From positions 1-64,000 of the forward strand of contig JAGCVY010000086.1 of the NCBI GenBank assembly GCA_017962105.1: a stretch of DNA of 64,000 nucleotides, given 5' to 3'. Both the position numbers and the translations under genes were made by a program. The notes under the pieces are model-generated. The model did not search any database. It had not been told where the DNA came from and worked only from the letters and a program-made list of their open reading frames with translations. Below, one piece after another: positions 43,342-51,900 of this stretch (position 1 is its first letter; every line of letters begins with the position of its first letter). The stretch comes from Lachnospiraceae bacterium (lineage in GTDB: Bacteria > Bacillota > Clostridia > Lachnospirales > Lachnospiraceae).

Positions 43342-43698
43342 ATGACCGCAGAACTAAGCAACGAACAGATTCTACAGTTGTCGAAAACCATTTTCCGAAT
43401 GAGAATGCCTTCTACGGTTTTGTCTGGAAGACCGCGGAAAATGTTCTGAAGAGCTGGTATCGGAGACAGAAGGCCCGGCGCACCGAGGAGCAGCTGAGCC
43501 TCCAGCTCGGCGTCCCCACCGCCTACCTCGAGGACGAGCTGAAGAAGCTCGCCGGCCTTGATCTTCTTATCAAGACGCCTTGCCGGCATTCTCTTTCTCA
43601 ACGAGTCCGGCGACATCGCGCAGCTTCTCTGCGAGAGCGCGTGGCTTCTGCCCTATCGGGACGGAATCAAGGCGACGACGGTGTTTTTGGAGAGCTGA
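43342..43698 (+). pseudogene. decayed gene, three frames needed (possible regulator)
   Basis: Behind a clear AAAGGAGG site, ATG 43342 opens MTAELSNEQILQLSKTIF but soon hits a stop (TGA near 43445). A second frame carries NENAFYGFVWKTAENVLKSW and KARRTEEQLSLQLGVPTAYLED, which looks like a helix-turn-helix. A third carries AGILFLNESGDIAQLLCESA and ends at TGA 43696-43698. Read end to end these make one coherent protein of about 118 residues with two frameshifts. The family is not certain. Alternatively one sequencing error plus one mutation could explain it. Confidence 0.6.
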
Positions 43699-43748
43699 TC
43701 ACCAGCGGAACGAGTTTGATTCAACAACCTAACAACCGAAATATAAAG

Positions 43749-43778
43749 ACGGCCCGGGAGAATACCCTCCCGAGCCGT
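43749..43778. terminator. hairpin between the decayed gene and the MATE gene
   Basis: ACGGC/GCCGT outer and GGGAG/CTCCC inner stem; plus side followed by TATGTTTTTG. It probably serves convergent transcription. Confidence 0.6.
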
Positions 43779-43856
43779 TATGTTTTTGACTATTCTGCCT
43801 ATTTTGACTATTCTGTTATTTCTGACTGTTCTGCCAAATCTGAATTGTCCGACATC

Positions 43857-45257
43857 TTATGCCACTCGTATCGGTTTATCCGGTTTCTCAACATTGCTAT
43901 CTGCTCCGCCCCTCTTCAGGCCGGACTTCTTTACAACCCACGAGCGGTACCGAAGCACGCAGGAGATACCCGCGATCATCCAGGTGAGCCCGGCGGTCAG
44001 CCAGATCGCCCACACACCGATGTTCGTGTATCCCAAGAGAAGAAACGGCAGGCAGATCCGCCCGAACATCTCCACAATGCCGTTCACGAAGGAGAAGAAC
44101 GCGTCGCCGACGCCGTTCAGAGTTCCTCTCGTGACATAGATCAGGCCGAGGAACAGGTAGAAGAAGCTCGTGATGCGAAGCGCCCGTCCGCCCATGGCAA
44201 TCACATCCTTATCACTTACGAACATTCCGATCAGGTTGTTGCCGAAGACCTGCATCACAATAAACATCAATACGGAAAATGCCCCGACCGCCGCGAAGCT
44301 CTGCCGCAATCCCTCACGGATCCGCTCGGGCTTCTTCGCTCCGATGTTCTGACCGGAGTAGTTTGAAAGCGCCATGGACATCGAGCCGTAGGGCTGCTGC
44401 ACCAGCTGCTCGAGACGGTTTGTCGCCGTGTAGGCCGCAACCGCGATGGTTCCGAAGGTATTGACCACGCGCTGCAGCGCTGTGGTGGAGATAGCGATCA
44501 TGCTCCACTGAAGAGCCAGCGGGATGCCGAGCCGCACCGCGCGCTTGGAGATTACCGGGTCAAAGCGCATGTGCTCTTTATCAATACGGAAGTACTCATT
44601 GGTGCGGATCGCATAGAGAAGCGACCCGAGTCCCGCCAGAAGCTGCGAGAGCATCGTCGCCAGTGCCGCCCCGAACACGCCGAGTCCGAACACACCTACA
44701 AAAAGAAGGTCCATACCCACATTCAGAAGACTTGCCACGATCAGGAAGTACAGCGGTGTCCGCGAGTCGCCGAGGGCTCTCTGCATGGAAGCAGCATAGT
44801 TGTATACCGCCACCAGCGGCACGGACGCGCAGGTCATGCGCATGTACGTAATGGAATCCGGAAGGATCTCCGCCGGCGTTCCCATAAACCGAAGCACCGT
44901 GGGCACCAGAGCAAATGCGATGGAGCCCATGATCAGGGCAGCCGTGAACATGATGTACGCGGAGTTCACGATAGCTCTCTTCACATCGTCCTTCCGCCCC
45001 GCGCCGAACAGCTGCGCCGTCACGATCCCGCCGCCGCTGCCGATACCGTTGCTCACCGAGAAGAACAAAAAGGACACCGAGCCCGTGGCGCCTACCGCCG
45101 CCAGCGCATCCTTCCCGAGCAGCTTGCCGACGATGATCGTATCCGCGATATTGTACGCCTGCTGGAAGAGGTTGCCTAAAAGAAGCGGCAACGCAAACAA
45201 GGCCAACAACACGATCGGCTTGCCTTCGGTCATATTTTTCGTCCTCGCAGCTCGCAT
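43857..45257 (-). CDS. MATE-family efflux transporter
   Basis: A 466-residue multidrug/toxin exporter of the MATE (NorM/DinF) class with about 12 membrane helices. Typical blocks are GKPIVLLALFALPLLLGNLFQQAYNIADTIIVG split over the first helix, AVGATGSVSFLF, and QPYGSMSMALSNYSGQNIGAKKPERI in the second half. It would use an ion gradient to expel cationic compounds. I chose ATG 45257; the AAAGGAG site is 11 nt away, so TTG 45263 is also possible. A CATTTTCCG element (45333-45341) lies upstream. It is divergent from the two-component system at 45500. Confidence 0.92.
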   Translation of the reverse strand: MRAARTKNMTEGKPIVLLALFALPLLLGNLFQQAYNIADTIIVGKLLGKDALAAVGATGSVSFLFFSVSNGIGSGGGIVTAQLFGAGRKDDVKRAIVNSAYIMFTAALIMGSIAFALVPTVLRFMGTPAEILPDSITYMRMTCASVPLVAVYNYAASMQRALGDSRTPLYFLIVASLLNVGMDLLFVGVFGLGVFGAALATMLSQLLAGLGSLLYAIRTNEYFRIDKEHMRFDPVISKRAVRLGIPLALQWSMIAISTTALQRVVNTFGTIAVAAYTATNRLEQLVQQPYGSMSMALSNYSGQNIGAKKPERIREGLRQSFAAVGAFSVLMFIVMQVFGNNLIGMFVSDKDVIAMGGRALRITSFFYLFLGLIYVTRGTLNGVGDAFFSFVNGIVEMFGRICLPFLLLGYTNIGVWAIWLTAGLTWMIAGISCVLRYRSWVVKKSGLKRGGADSNVEKPDKPIRVA

Positions 45258-45438
45258 GAACAACACCGCTCCTTTCACTGTTTTCGACTTGCACTTCTCC
45301 CCTGCCCCAAGTCGCGCTCATTATAGGCACTGCATTTTCCGAAATCAACACCAAAATGCGGCTTACAAAGAAGTGGAATTGAAAGTACATCAAAGGATGC
45401 CCTAAACTATCTTCTCCGGTTGAAAAAAATCCAAAATT

Positions 45439-45477
45439 TTTGTACATTGGATACAAAGAGGATATATCGGCGATATA
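45439..45477 (+). promoter_or_regulatory. two inverted repeats upstream of the plus-strand two-component genes
   Basis: TTTGTA/TACAAA with a 7-nt spacer (45439-45457), then a perfect palindrome TATATCG-G-CGATATA (45463-45477), 23 bp before the response regulator start. Both could be operators or autoregulatory sites in the MATE/regulator divergent region. Confidence 0.45.
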
Positions 45478-45499
45478 AGGTATCATCAAGGAGGGCAAC

Positions 45500-46177
45500 A
45501 TGAGCTACCGAATTTTACTGGCGGAGGACGAGCCGGGTTTGCGGAACATGACGGCGGAGTACCTGCGGGGGCAGGGATTTACCGTAGACGCAGTACGTGA
45601 TGGGGAAGAGGCCGAATGGGCCGTGAATCAGAACCGCTACGACGCTGTCATCCTTGACATTATGATGCCGAAGAGGAACGGGCAGGAAGTTTGCTGCACG
45701 ATCCGCGAGCGATACGATGTGCCGGTCATTTTCCTGACAGCGCTGAACGCGGAGGACGTCATTGTCAGAAGCTATGAGATCGGCGCGGACGAGTATGTCA
45801 CGAAGCCGTTCTCCAACGCGATCCTTCTTGCGAAGGTCACCGCTCTCATCAACCGCTATCACGGGTTGACGGTGCAGAGCGGCATCGTGCGGGAAGGAAA
45901 TCTCGTGATTGAGCCCGCCAGACGCCGTGTCACAATTAACGGCTCGGTAGCCGAGTTGTCTCCGAAAGAATACGAACTGTTGCTGTTGCTGATTGAAAAC
46001 CGCGGGCACATTTTAAGCCGGACGCAGATTCTGGACCGCGTGTGGGGCGCCGATTATGCCGGATACGAGCGCACGGTGGACAATCACGTCAAGAAGCTGC
46101 GCATCGCCCTGGGGGCGGAAGGCGTTCACCTTCGGACAGCAATCAAGGCAGGGTATTACTGGGAAGGAGAAACATGA
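45500..46177 (+). CDS. OmpR-family response regulator
   Basis: A 225-residue regulator: receiver with LLAEDEPG and Asp53 (VILDIMMPKRNG), then winged helix (LSPKEYELLLLLIENRGHIL ... YERTVDNHVKKLRIALG). ATG 45500 follows AAGGAGGG. Its stop overlaps the kinase start (ATGA). The pair resembles VanRS/CiaRH-type systems; its targets may be the adjacent ABC exporter or the divergent MATE gene. Confidence 0.94.
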   Translation: MSYRILLAEDEPGLRNMTAEYLRGQGFTVDAVRDGEEAEWAVNQNRYDAVILDIMMPKRNGQEVCCTIRERYDVPVIFLTALNAEDVIVRSYEIGADEYVTKPFSNAILLAKVTALINRYHGLTVQSGIVREGNLVIEPARRRVTINGSVAELSPKEYELLLLLIENRGHILSRTQILDRVWGADYAGYERTVDNHVKKLRIALGAEGVHLRTAIKAGYYWEGET

Positions 46178-48018
46178 AACAAGATAAACGGAAAATAAAG
46201 AGATGGCTTGCAAGCGTTCTCATTATCTTTGCGTTGCTGATCGCCTATCGTTTTACGAAGGACAAGGTCAAGGAAATCAAGGAAACAATTTACACACATG
46301 TTGCCGAGGTGGCATACAACGGTTACAATGACCCGGTTTTAACTACGTGGCTGGTGGAATCCGGATACTGCAGTACCGACGCGGATTACCAGTCCTATAC
46401 GGGATCGTGGATTGAGCTGGTGGATGAAAACGGAGCGAAGGTTCCTCTGGAAAGGCATGTTTTGGAGCTGTATGCAAAAGACACCGACCAGGGCGGCCAT
46501 TTTCTCGATATGGTAGCCTCCGTCCCCTACGATGGCATTCTGACACAGAAATGGACGTACATCGATCCGAAAACCAACCTCGAAAAATACTACTATGTAG
46601 ATGATCTGCTGAACTACGCGGAGATCGGCGACGGCTCGCAGTCCTCCTCCGTCTATCGGCAAAAAGGCGGGTATATAGAAATCGAAGAACGATACCGCAG
46701 AAATCTTCCGATCATGATCACCGGCACCCGGAACGGGATCGTAGTCACCATACACGAACTTTCCATCGATGTCGGACAGATTATCGCTGACGCCGGCGGT
46801 GACGGTTCCAGTGTGGAACCTCTTCGGATTGTCTTTCCCCACAAGGACTCCGAAGGCGTTGAATTCGTCTACAAGGATCCGTTCTTCCAGAAGTACGACG
46901 GTCCTTATCTGCCGCTGGAATTGATGGGTGTTTCGGGTTTACCCCACTATTCTTTGAAGGATGTAAGCCTCTTCAAGGACGGTGACTTCGTTCAATTCGG
47001 AAGTCAGGAGAAAGACAATAAATGCGGGGAAGCCTGCTCCCTGCTGCAGGAACAGCCTTATCTGAAACCCACCGAGGGGAGACTCAAGGTGGAAAACGGT
47101 CTGTTCACCTATGCCATCCGCTGCAGTTTGTCCATTGACTCCCACTTCAATGATGACAAGGATATTGATTTTCTCGGCTGCATGCTGTCCGCGGTGTATG
47201 TCTCGCATCCGCTTCGCATCGCCATGGTCAAGCTCTTTTGGGTCTATCTCGTCATTGCCGTTATAACCATCGTCATTTTCCTGCTGTACAGCCAGGTGGA
47301 AAAACGCATGTCGGACATGTACGAACGATACGAGCGGAGCCGTCTCGCCATGACCCGCTACGCTGCCCATGAGCTGAAAACTCCGCTGGCGGTTGCCAGA
47401 AGCTACGCTGTCGCACTTGCGGAAAATGTGGAGGACAAGGAGCAGCGGGATGCCTGGGCAAAGGACATGGTCAGCCAGGTGGATTCCGTCAACGTCCTGA
47501 TTGAGGATCTGCTGGAGCTCTCCCGTCTGGAAACCAACGCAAAGCAGGTTTTACCGGAGGTCATCGACCTTACCTCGCTGACCGGAGCTCTCTTGAACCA
47601 GATCAAACCTCTGACGGAAAATCTGACCGTCACGGTCAATGCTCCGGAGGGCGAAAGCCTTGTATCGGCAGACCTCGGTCTGATGCGGACCGTACTCATG
47701 AATTTCCTCTCCAATGCGGCACGGTACGGCGAAAGCTACATCACGGTTGCCATCACAAAGGAGAAGAACCGCATCCGCTGGTCCGTGAGCAACGACGGCC
47801 CCGCGATCCCCGAGTCCGAACGAAGCCGCGTCTGGGACGCCTTCTTCACCGTGGATGAATCCAGAAGCAAAGCGAAGGGCGGCACCGGCCTCGGTCTGGC
47901 CATCACCAAGCAGATCCTGGATCTGCACAAGGCGAAATACGGCTGCACCGGCGACGACAGGGAGACCGTGTTCTTCTTCGAAATGCCGGCGGCTGTTGAG
48001 GAAGAAGCTGCGGAATAA
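46174..48018 (+). CDS. sensor histidine kinase with large extracytoplasmic domain
   Basis: A 614-residue kinase. Helix 1 (WLASVLIIFALLIAY) is followed by about 320 extracytoplasmic residues with no recognised fold, helix 2 (LFWVYLVIAVITIVIFLLYS), then HisKA (RYAAHELKTPLAVARSYAVAL), the N box (NFLSNAARYGE), and the ATPase motifs SNDGPAIPESERSRVWDAFF and GGTGLGLAITKQIL. The large sensor part suggests that it detects an external ligand or envelope state, unlike the BceS-like kinase. ATG 46174 overlaps the regulator's stop. One of the CGGAAAATG elements (47420) falls inside, as Ala-Glu-Asn-Val. Confidence 0.93.
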   Translation: MKQDKRKIKRWLASVLIIFALLIAYRFTKDKVKEIKETIYTHVAEVAYNGYNDPVLTTWLVESGYCSTDADYQSYTGSWIELVDENGAKVPLERHVLELYAKDTDQGGHFLDMVASVPYDGILTQKWTYIDPKTNLEKYYYVDDLLNYAEIGDGSQSSSVYRQKGGYIEIEERYRRNLPIMITGTRNGIVVTIHELSIDVGQIIADAGGDGSSVEPLRIVFPHKDSEGVEFVYKDPFFQKYDGPYLPLELMGVSGLPHYSLKDVSLFKDGDFVQFGSQEKDNKCGEACSLLQEQPYLKPTEGRLKVENGLFTYAIRCSLSIDSHFNDDKDIDFLGCMLSAVYVSHPLRIAMVKLFWVYLVIAVITIVIFLLYSQVEKRMSDMYERYERSRLAMTRYAAHELKTPLAVARSYAVALAENVEDKEQRDAWAKDMVSQVDSVNVLIEDLLELSRLETNAKQVLPEVIDLTSLTGALLNQIKPLTENLTVTVNAPEGESLVSADLGLMRTVLMNFLSNAARYGESYITVAITKEKNRIRWSVSNDGPAIPESERSRVWDAFFTVDESRSKAKGGTGLGLAITKQILDLHKAKYGCTGDDRETVFFFEMPAAVEEEAAE

Positions 48019-48091
48019 CCTTTGTTAATAAAGAGAAGAAAGCGAAAATCGCGGAATAACTCTTGTCGGAAAATAGGATTACGAACTCACT

Positions 48092-48126
48092 GCCCGGGAG
48101 GCAACCTGCCTTCCGGGCGGTTTTTG
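48092..48126 (+). terminator. terminator after the sensor kinase
   Basis: Stem GCCCGGGAGGC/GCCTTCCGGGC with a 5-nt loop, followed by GGTTTTTGTATTTT, 74 bp after the stop. Confidence 0.85.
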
Positions 48127-48188
48127 TATTTTCCGGTGTCCAAACACAAAACACAAATAAAGACATTCTCTTGCGAATAATGGCCATT

Positions 48189-48202
48189 GTTAACGGGTTA
48201 AC
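48189..48202 (+). promoter_or_regulatory. GTTAAC-GG-GTTAAC repeat in the ABC exporter promoter region
   Basis: Two copies of the self-palindrome GTTAAC spaced by GG lie 42 bp before the exporter start. A loose -35 TTGTTA overlaps the first copy and TACGCT lies 17 bp on, so a repressor bound here would block transcription. Inference only. Confidence 0.4.
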
Positions 48203-48243
48203 ATTTTGCTACGCTATAGCCATACAATAACACGGAGGCACAC

Positions 48244-50037
48244 ATGGACAAGAAAAACAAGTATCCTAAATCCCGCCTCGGCTGGCTTTGGGAAAACATG
48301 GAGGGCCGCCACGCCCTGTTCATCACGGCGCTGCTCGGCACCGCGCTGTACAACGTGCTCCAGCTGGTGGTTCCTCATTTTTCGAGGCAGTTGATCAACC
48401 TGTTTTCGGAGGCGCAGAAAACCGGCCAGCCCTTAAGCGACAAGGAGGACACCATCTACACGCTGATCGGGCTGATGGTGGGCCTTACGCTGTTCCGCGT
48501 CATCGTCGTGTACCTCGACTGTATGGCGTATGAGCGGGTTTCCCAGGGCACGCTGTTCCGGATCCGCAACTTCCTCTATAACAAAATTCAGCGGCAGGAC
48601 ATGAAGTTCTACAGCACCTACCGGACCGGCGACCTGATGACCCGCGTCACCGGCGACCTGGATGCGGTGCGCCACAACATCGCGTGGGTAATCCGCAGCA
48701 TCGTGGAGTCGATCACACTCTTCTGCTCCGCGGCAGTCTACTTCTTCCTCATCGATGTGGGTCTGGCGCTTTGCATTGTTTCCATCGCTCCGCTGATCTT
48801 CTTCATCGTATTAAAATTCCGCAAAAAAGTCGGTCCGATGCACAAGGCGCTCCGCGAGAAGCTCGCCGGCATGAACACCGATGCGCAGGAAAATATCTCC
48901 GGCAACCGCGTGGTCAAGGCATTTGCCCGGGAGGAGTACGAGAAGGCGAAGTTCGACCGTTCCAATCAGGACTACCGCGACACCAACATCAAGACGCAGA
49001 TGGTGTGGCTTAAGTTCTTCCCCTTCGTCGAGCTGATCGCCAACGCGCTTCCCGTGATCCTTCTCATGGTGGGCGGCGTGTTCATCATCAACGGCCGCAT
49101 CAGCATGGGCGACTACACCGCATTTTCCCTCCTGATCTGGGCCATCGCGAACCCGATGCGCATGATGGGCAACATCATGAACGAGTTCCAGCGCTTCAGC
49201 GCGGCCTCCGACAAGGTTATGGAAATCTACTACTCCGAGGCGGAGATCGTGGACCATCCCGACGCCATTGCGCATCCCGAGCGCTTCGAGGGCAGAGTCG
49301 AGTTCGACCATGTCAGTTTCCAATATGAGGACGGCAAATTACCTGTCCTTAAGGACATCACCTTCACCGCCGAGCCCGGCGAGACCATCGCCATCATCGG
49401 CGAGACCGGCTGCGGCAAAACCTCGCTGATCCAGATGATACCGCGGTTCTACGAACCGAACTCCGGCTCGGTCCGCGTGGACGGCGTTCCGGTGGAAAAC
49501 TACAAGCTGACCGACCTCCGCAAGAACATCGGTCTGGCGACGCAGGACGTCCTGCTGTACTCCGACACGATCGAAGGCAATATCTCGTACGGCGCCATGG
49601 CGCTTACCGCAGAAGAGGTCGAGAAATACGCCCGCTACTCCGCGGCGTCCGACTTCATCCACCACATGCCGGAAGGCTACGACACCATCGTCGGTGAGCG
49701 TGGCGTGGGCCTCTCTGGCGGTCAGAAGCAGCGCATCTCGCTGGCGCGGGCGCTCGCTATCCGGCCTTCCATCCTGATCCTCGACGACACGACCTCCGCC
49801 GTCGATATGGAGACGGAGAAACAGATTCAGCACAGCTTGCGGAATCTGGATTTTCCGTGTACGAAGATCATCATTGCACAGCGTATTTCGACGACGAAAT
49901 TCTGCGACAAGATCCTTGTCTTAAAGGACGGCCGGATCATCGAGTCCGGCAACCACAGAGAGCTCGTCGCCGCAGGCGGGTACTACGCGGAGCTTGTGAA
50001 ACTGCAGCTCGGCGAGTCACTCGTCAGTGCATCGTAA
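48244..50037 (+). CDS. heterodimeric ABC exporter subunit with degenerate catalytic site
   Basis: A 597-residue half-transporter: six-helix type IV exporter domain (about 20-320), then the ATPase: Walker A GETGCGKTS, signature LSGGQKQR, Walker B ILILDDTTSAVD. The residue after the Walker B Asp is Asp instead of the catalytic Glu, so this half forms the degenerate ATP site, as in BmrC/LmrC/TM287-type subunits. The next gene, 14 bp on, supplies the intact Glu but has a degenerate signature, so the two complement each other. Substrates could be drugs, peptides or lipids. ATG 48244 follows CGGAGG. Confidence 0.93.
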   Translation: MDKKNKYPKSRLGWLWENMEGRHALFITALLGTALYNVLQLVVPHFSRQLINLFSEAQKTGQPLSDKEDTIYTLIGLMVGLTLFRVIVVYLDCMAYERVSQGTLFRIRNFLYNKIQRQDMKFYSTYRTGDLMTRVTGDLDAVRHNIAWVIRSIVESITLFCSAAVYFFLIDVGLALCIVSIAPLIFFIVLKFRKKVGPMHKALREKLAGMNTDAQENISGNRVVKAFAREEYEKAKFDRSNQDYRDTNIKTQMVWLKFFPFVELIANALPVILLMVGGVFIINGRISMGDYTAFSLLIWAIANPMRMMGNIMNEFQRFSAASDKVMEIYYSEAEIVDHPDAIAHPERFEGRVEFDHVSFQYEDGKLPVLKDITFTAEPGETIAIIGETGCGKTSLIQMIPRFYEPNSGSVRVDGVPVENYKLTDLRKNIGLATQDVLLYSDTIEGNISYGAMALTAEEVEKYARYSAASDFIHHMPEGYDTIVGERGVGLSGGQKQRISLARALAIRPSILILDDTTSAVDMETEKQIQHSLRNLDFPCTKIIIAQRISTTKFCDKILVLKDGRIIESGNHRELVAAGGYYAELVKLQLGESLVSAS

Positions 50038-50051
50038 GGAGGTGACGGATC

Positions 50052-51833
50052 ATGGCTGAAAAAAATACCTACAAACAGGACGAACGCCTTGACGAGCCCT
50101 TTAATATCCGACATCTCCTGCTCGCTTCGGCGTATATCAAAAAATACCTTCCGAAAATGGCCCTGGCGCTGATCATCAGTGCCCTCGGCGCCGCTTCCGG
50201 ACTGCTGGCCCCGATCTTCACCCAGAAGGCCATCGACGACGCCATCCCGAACGCGGACAAGCCATACCTGTTCCTTTTGGGCGGAATGCTGGTCCTGGTC
50301 TTCGCCGTAAGCGTCATCCTCGGACTGATCCGGTCCAAACTGATGATCCGCGTTTCGCAGAGCATCATTTACGACATCCGAAAGGACCTGTTCGCGCACC
50401 TTCAGAAGCTGCCGTTCCAGTACTACGATGACCGGCCTCACGGCAAGATCCTGATCCGTGTCGTCAACTACGTAAACTCCGTCTCGGATATGCTCTCGAA
50501 CGGCTTGATCAACGTCATTTTGGAAATGATCAACCTGATCCTGATCATCATTTTCATGTTGATCGTGGATGTGCAGATGACCCTCGTGGTCATGTGCGGC
50601 GTGCCGTTCCTCGCAGCGTTCCTGTTCTGGATCAAGAACCGCCAGCGCAAGGCATGGCAGCGCGTGTCCAACAAGAACTCGAACCTGAACGCCTATCTAC
50701 AGGAAAATATCGTCGGCGCAAGGATCACCCAGATCTTCGCCCGCGAGGACGAGAATGCCAAGATCTTCTCCGGTCTTGCGGATGACTGCCGCCACACCTG
50801 GATGCACGCCGTGCGCTGCAACAACCTGGTATGGCCCGGTATCGACGCGATCTCCGTATGTATCCGCGCCGCCATCTTCATCTCCGGTATGATCCTGTTC
50901 GGGCAGGGCGCCAAATCCATCGGTACCATTCTCGCGATCTCGAGCTACTCCTCGCGGTTCTGGCAGCCGATCATGAGCCTTGGAAACATTTTCAACAACT
51001 TCTTAAACAACATGGCTTACCTAGAGCGTATCTTCGAGACTCTCGGCGAGCCGGTAACCGTGGACGACGCACCGGATGCCACGGAGATGCAGCCCATCAA
51101 GGGCGCCGTCTCCTTCCGGGATGTGTGCTTCTCCTACGAGGAGGGCAAGGAAATCCTGCACAAGGTTTCCTTCGACGTAAAGCCTGGAATGAGCGTCGCG
51201 CTGGTGGGACCCACCGGCGCCGGCAAGAGCACGATCGTGAACCTTATCTCCCGCTTCTACAACGTGGATTCCGGCCAGGTTTTGATCGACGGTCAGGACA
51301 TCTCCGAAGTGACACTTGCTTCCCTGCGAAGCCAGATGGGCATCATGATGCAGGACAGCTTCATCTTCTCCGGAACCATCCGCGACAACATCCTCTACGG
51401 TAAGCTTGACGCCAACGACGAGGAGATTGTGAAAGCCTCGAAGCTTGTCTGCGCCGACTCCTTCATCCGCGGCATGTCCGACGGCTACAACACCGAAGTC
51501 AAAGAGCGCGGCTCCCTCTTAAGCCAGGGCCAGAAGCAGCTGATCTCCTTCGCCCGCACCGTGCTCTCCGACCCCGCCATCCTCATTCTCGACGAGGCAA
51601 CCTCGAGCATCGACGTGCAGACAGAGAAAGCTCTCCAGCAGGGCCTGAACTCCATGCTGAAGGGCCGTACCTCCTTCATCATCGCGCACCGTCTCTCGAC
51701 GATCCGCGGATGCGACCTGATCATGTACATCAACGACGGCGGCATCACGGAAGCCGGTACCCACGACGAGCTGATGGCGAAGAAGGGGGATTACTACCAC
51801 CTGTACACCTCGCAGCTGGAGGATATCGCGTAG
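50052..51833 (+). CDS. heterodimeric ABC exporter subunit with intact catalytic Glu
   Basis: A 593-residue half-transporter: exporter membrane domain, then Walker A GPTGAGKST, Walker B ILILDEATSSID with catalytic Glu and switch His in IIAHRLSTI. Its signature is LSQGQKQ instead of LSGGQ, the expected counterpart to the degenerate Walker B of the partner encoded upstream. The ribosome site TAAGGAGGTGA is an unusually full match to the 16S tail, which may balance synthesis of the second subunit. Confidence 0.93.
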   Translation: MAEKNTYKQDERLDEPFNIRHLLLASAYIKKYLPKMALALIISALGAASGLLAPIFTQKAIDDAIPNADKPYLFLLGGMLVLVFAVSVILGLIRSKLMIRVSQSIIYDIRKDLFAHLQKLPFQYYDDRPHGKILIRVVNYVNSVSDMLSNGLINVILEMINLILIIIFMLIVDVQMTLVVMCGVPFLAAFLFWIKNRQRKAWQRVSNKNSNLNAYLQENIVGARITQIFAREDENAKIFSGLADDCRHTWMHAVRCNNLVWPGIDAISVCIRAAIFISGMILFGQGAKSIGTILAISSYSSRFWQPIMSLGNIFNNFLNNMAYLERIFETLGEPVTVDDAPDATEMQPIKGAVSFRDVCFSYEEGKEILHKVSFDVKPGMSVALVGPTGAGKSTIVNLISRFYNVDSGQVLIDGQDISEVTLASLRSQMGIMMQDSFIFSGTIRDNILYGKLDANDEEIVKASKLVCADSFIRGMSDGYNTEVKERGSLLSQGQKQLISFARTVLSDPAILILDEATSSIDVQTEKALQQGLNSMLKGRTSFIIAHRLSTIRGCDLIMYINDGGITEAGTHDELMAKKGDYYHLYTSQLEDIA

Positions 51834-51846
51834 GCAGCCTGACACA

Positions 51847-51880
51847 CAAAAAAACCCGGCGGAATCCGCCGGGATTTTTT
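51847..51880. terminator. bidirectional terminator between the ABC exporter and trpB2
   Basis: CCCGGCGGA/TCCGCCGGG stem (51855-51873) flanked by A7 on the left and T6 on the right, serving both convergent units. Confidence 0.9.
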
Positions 51881-51900
51881 GCGTCTTATTCGTCTTTTGA

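Noticed and set aside
43858..43900. Tiny ORF MSDNSDLAEQSEITE after the MATE gene
   Set aside because: It has only 15 codons in a region of short degenerate repeats and no ribosome site.
43305..44366. 353-residue plus-strand open frame
   Set aside because: Only its first third has coding character (part of the decayed gene); the rest is antisense to the MATE transporter.
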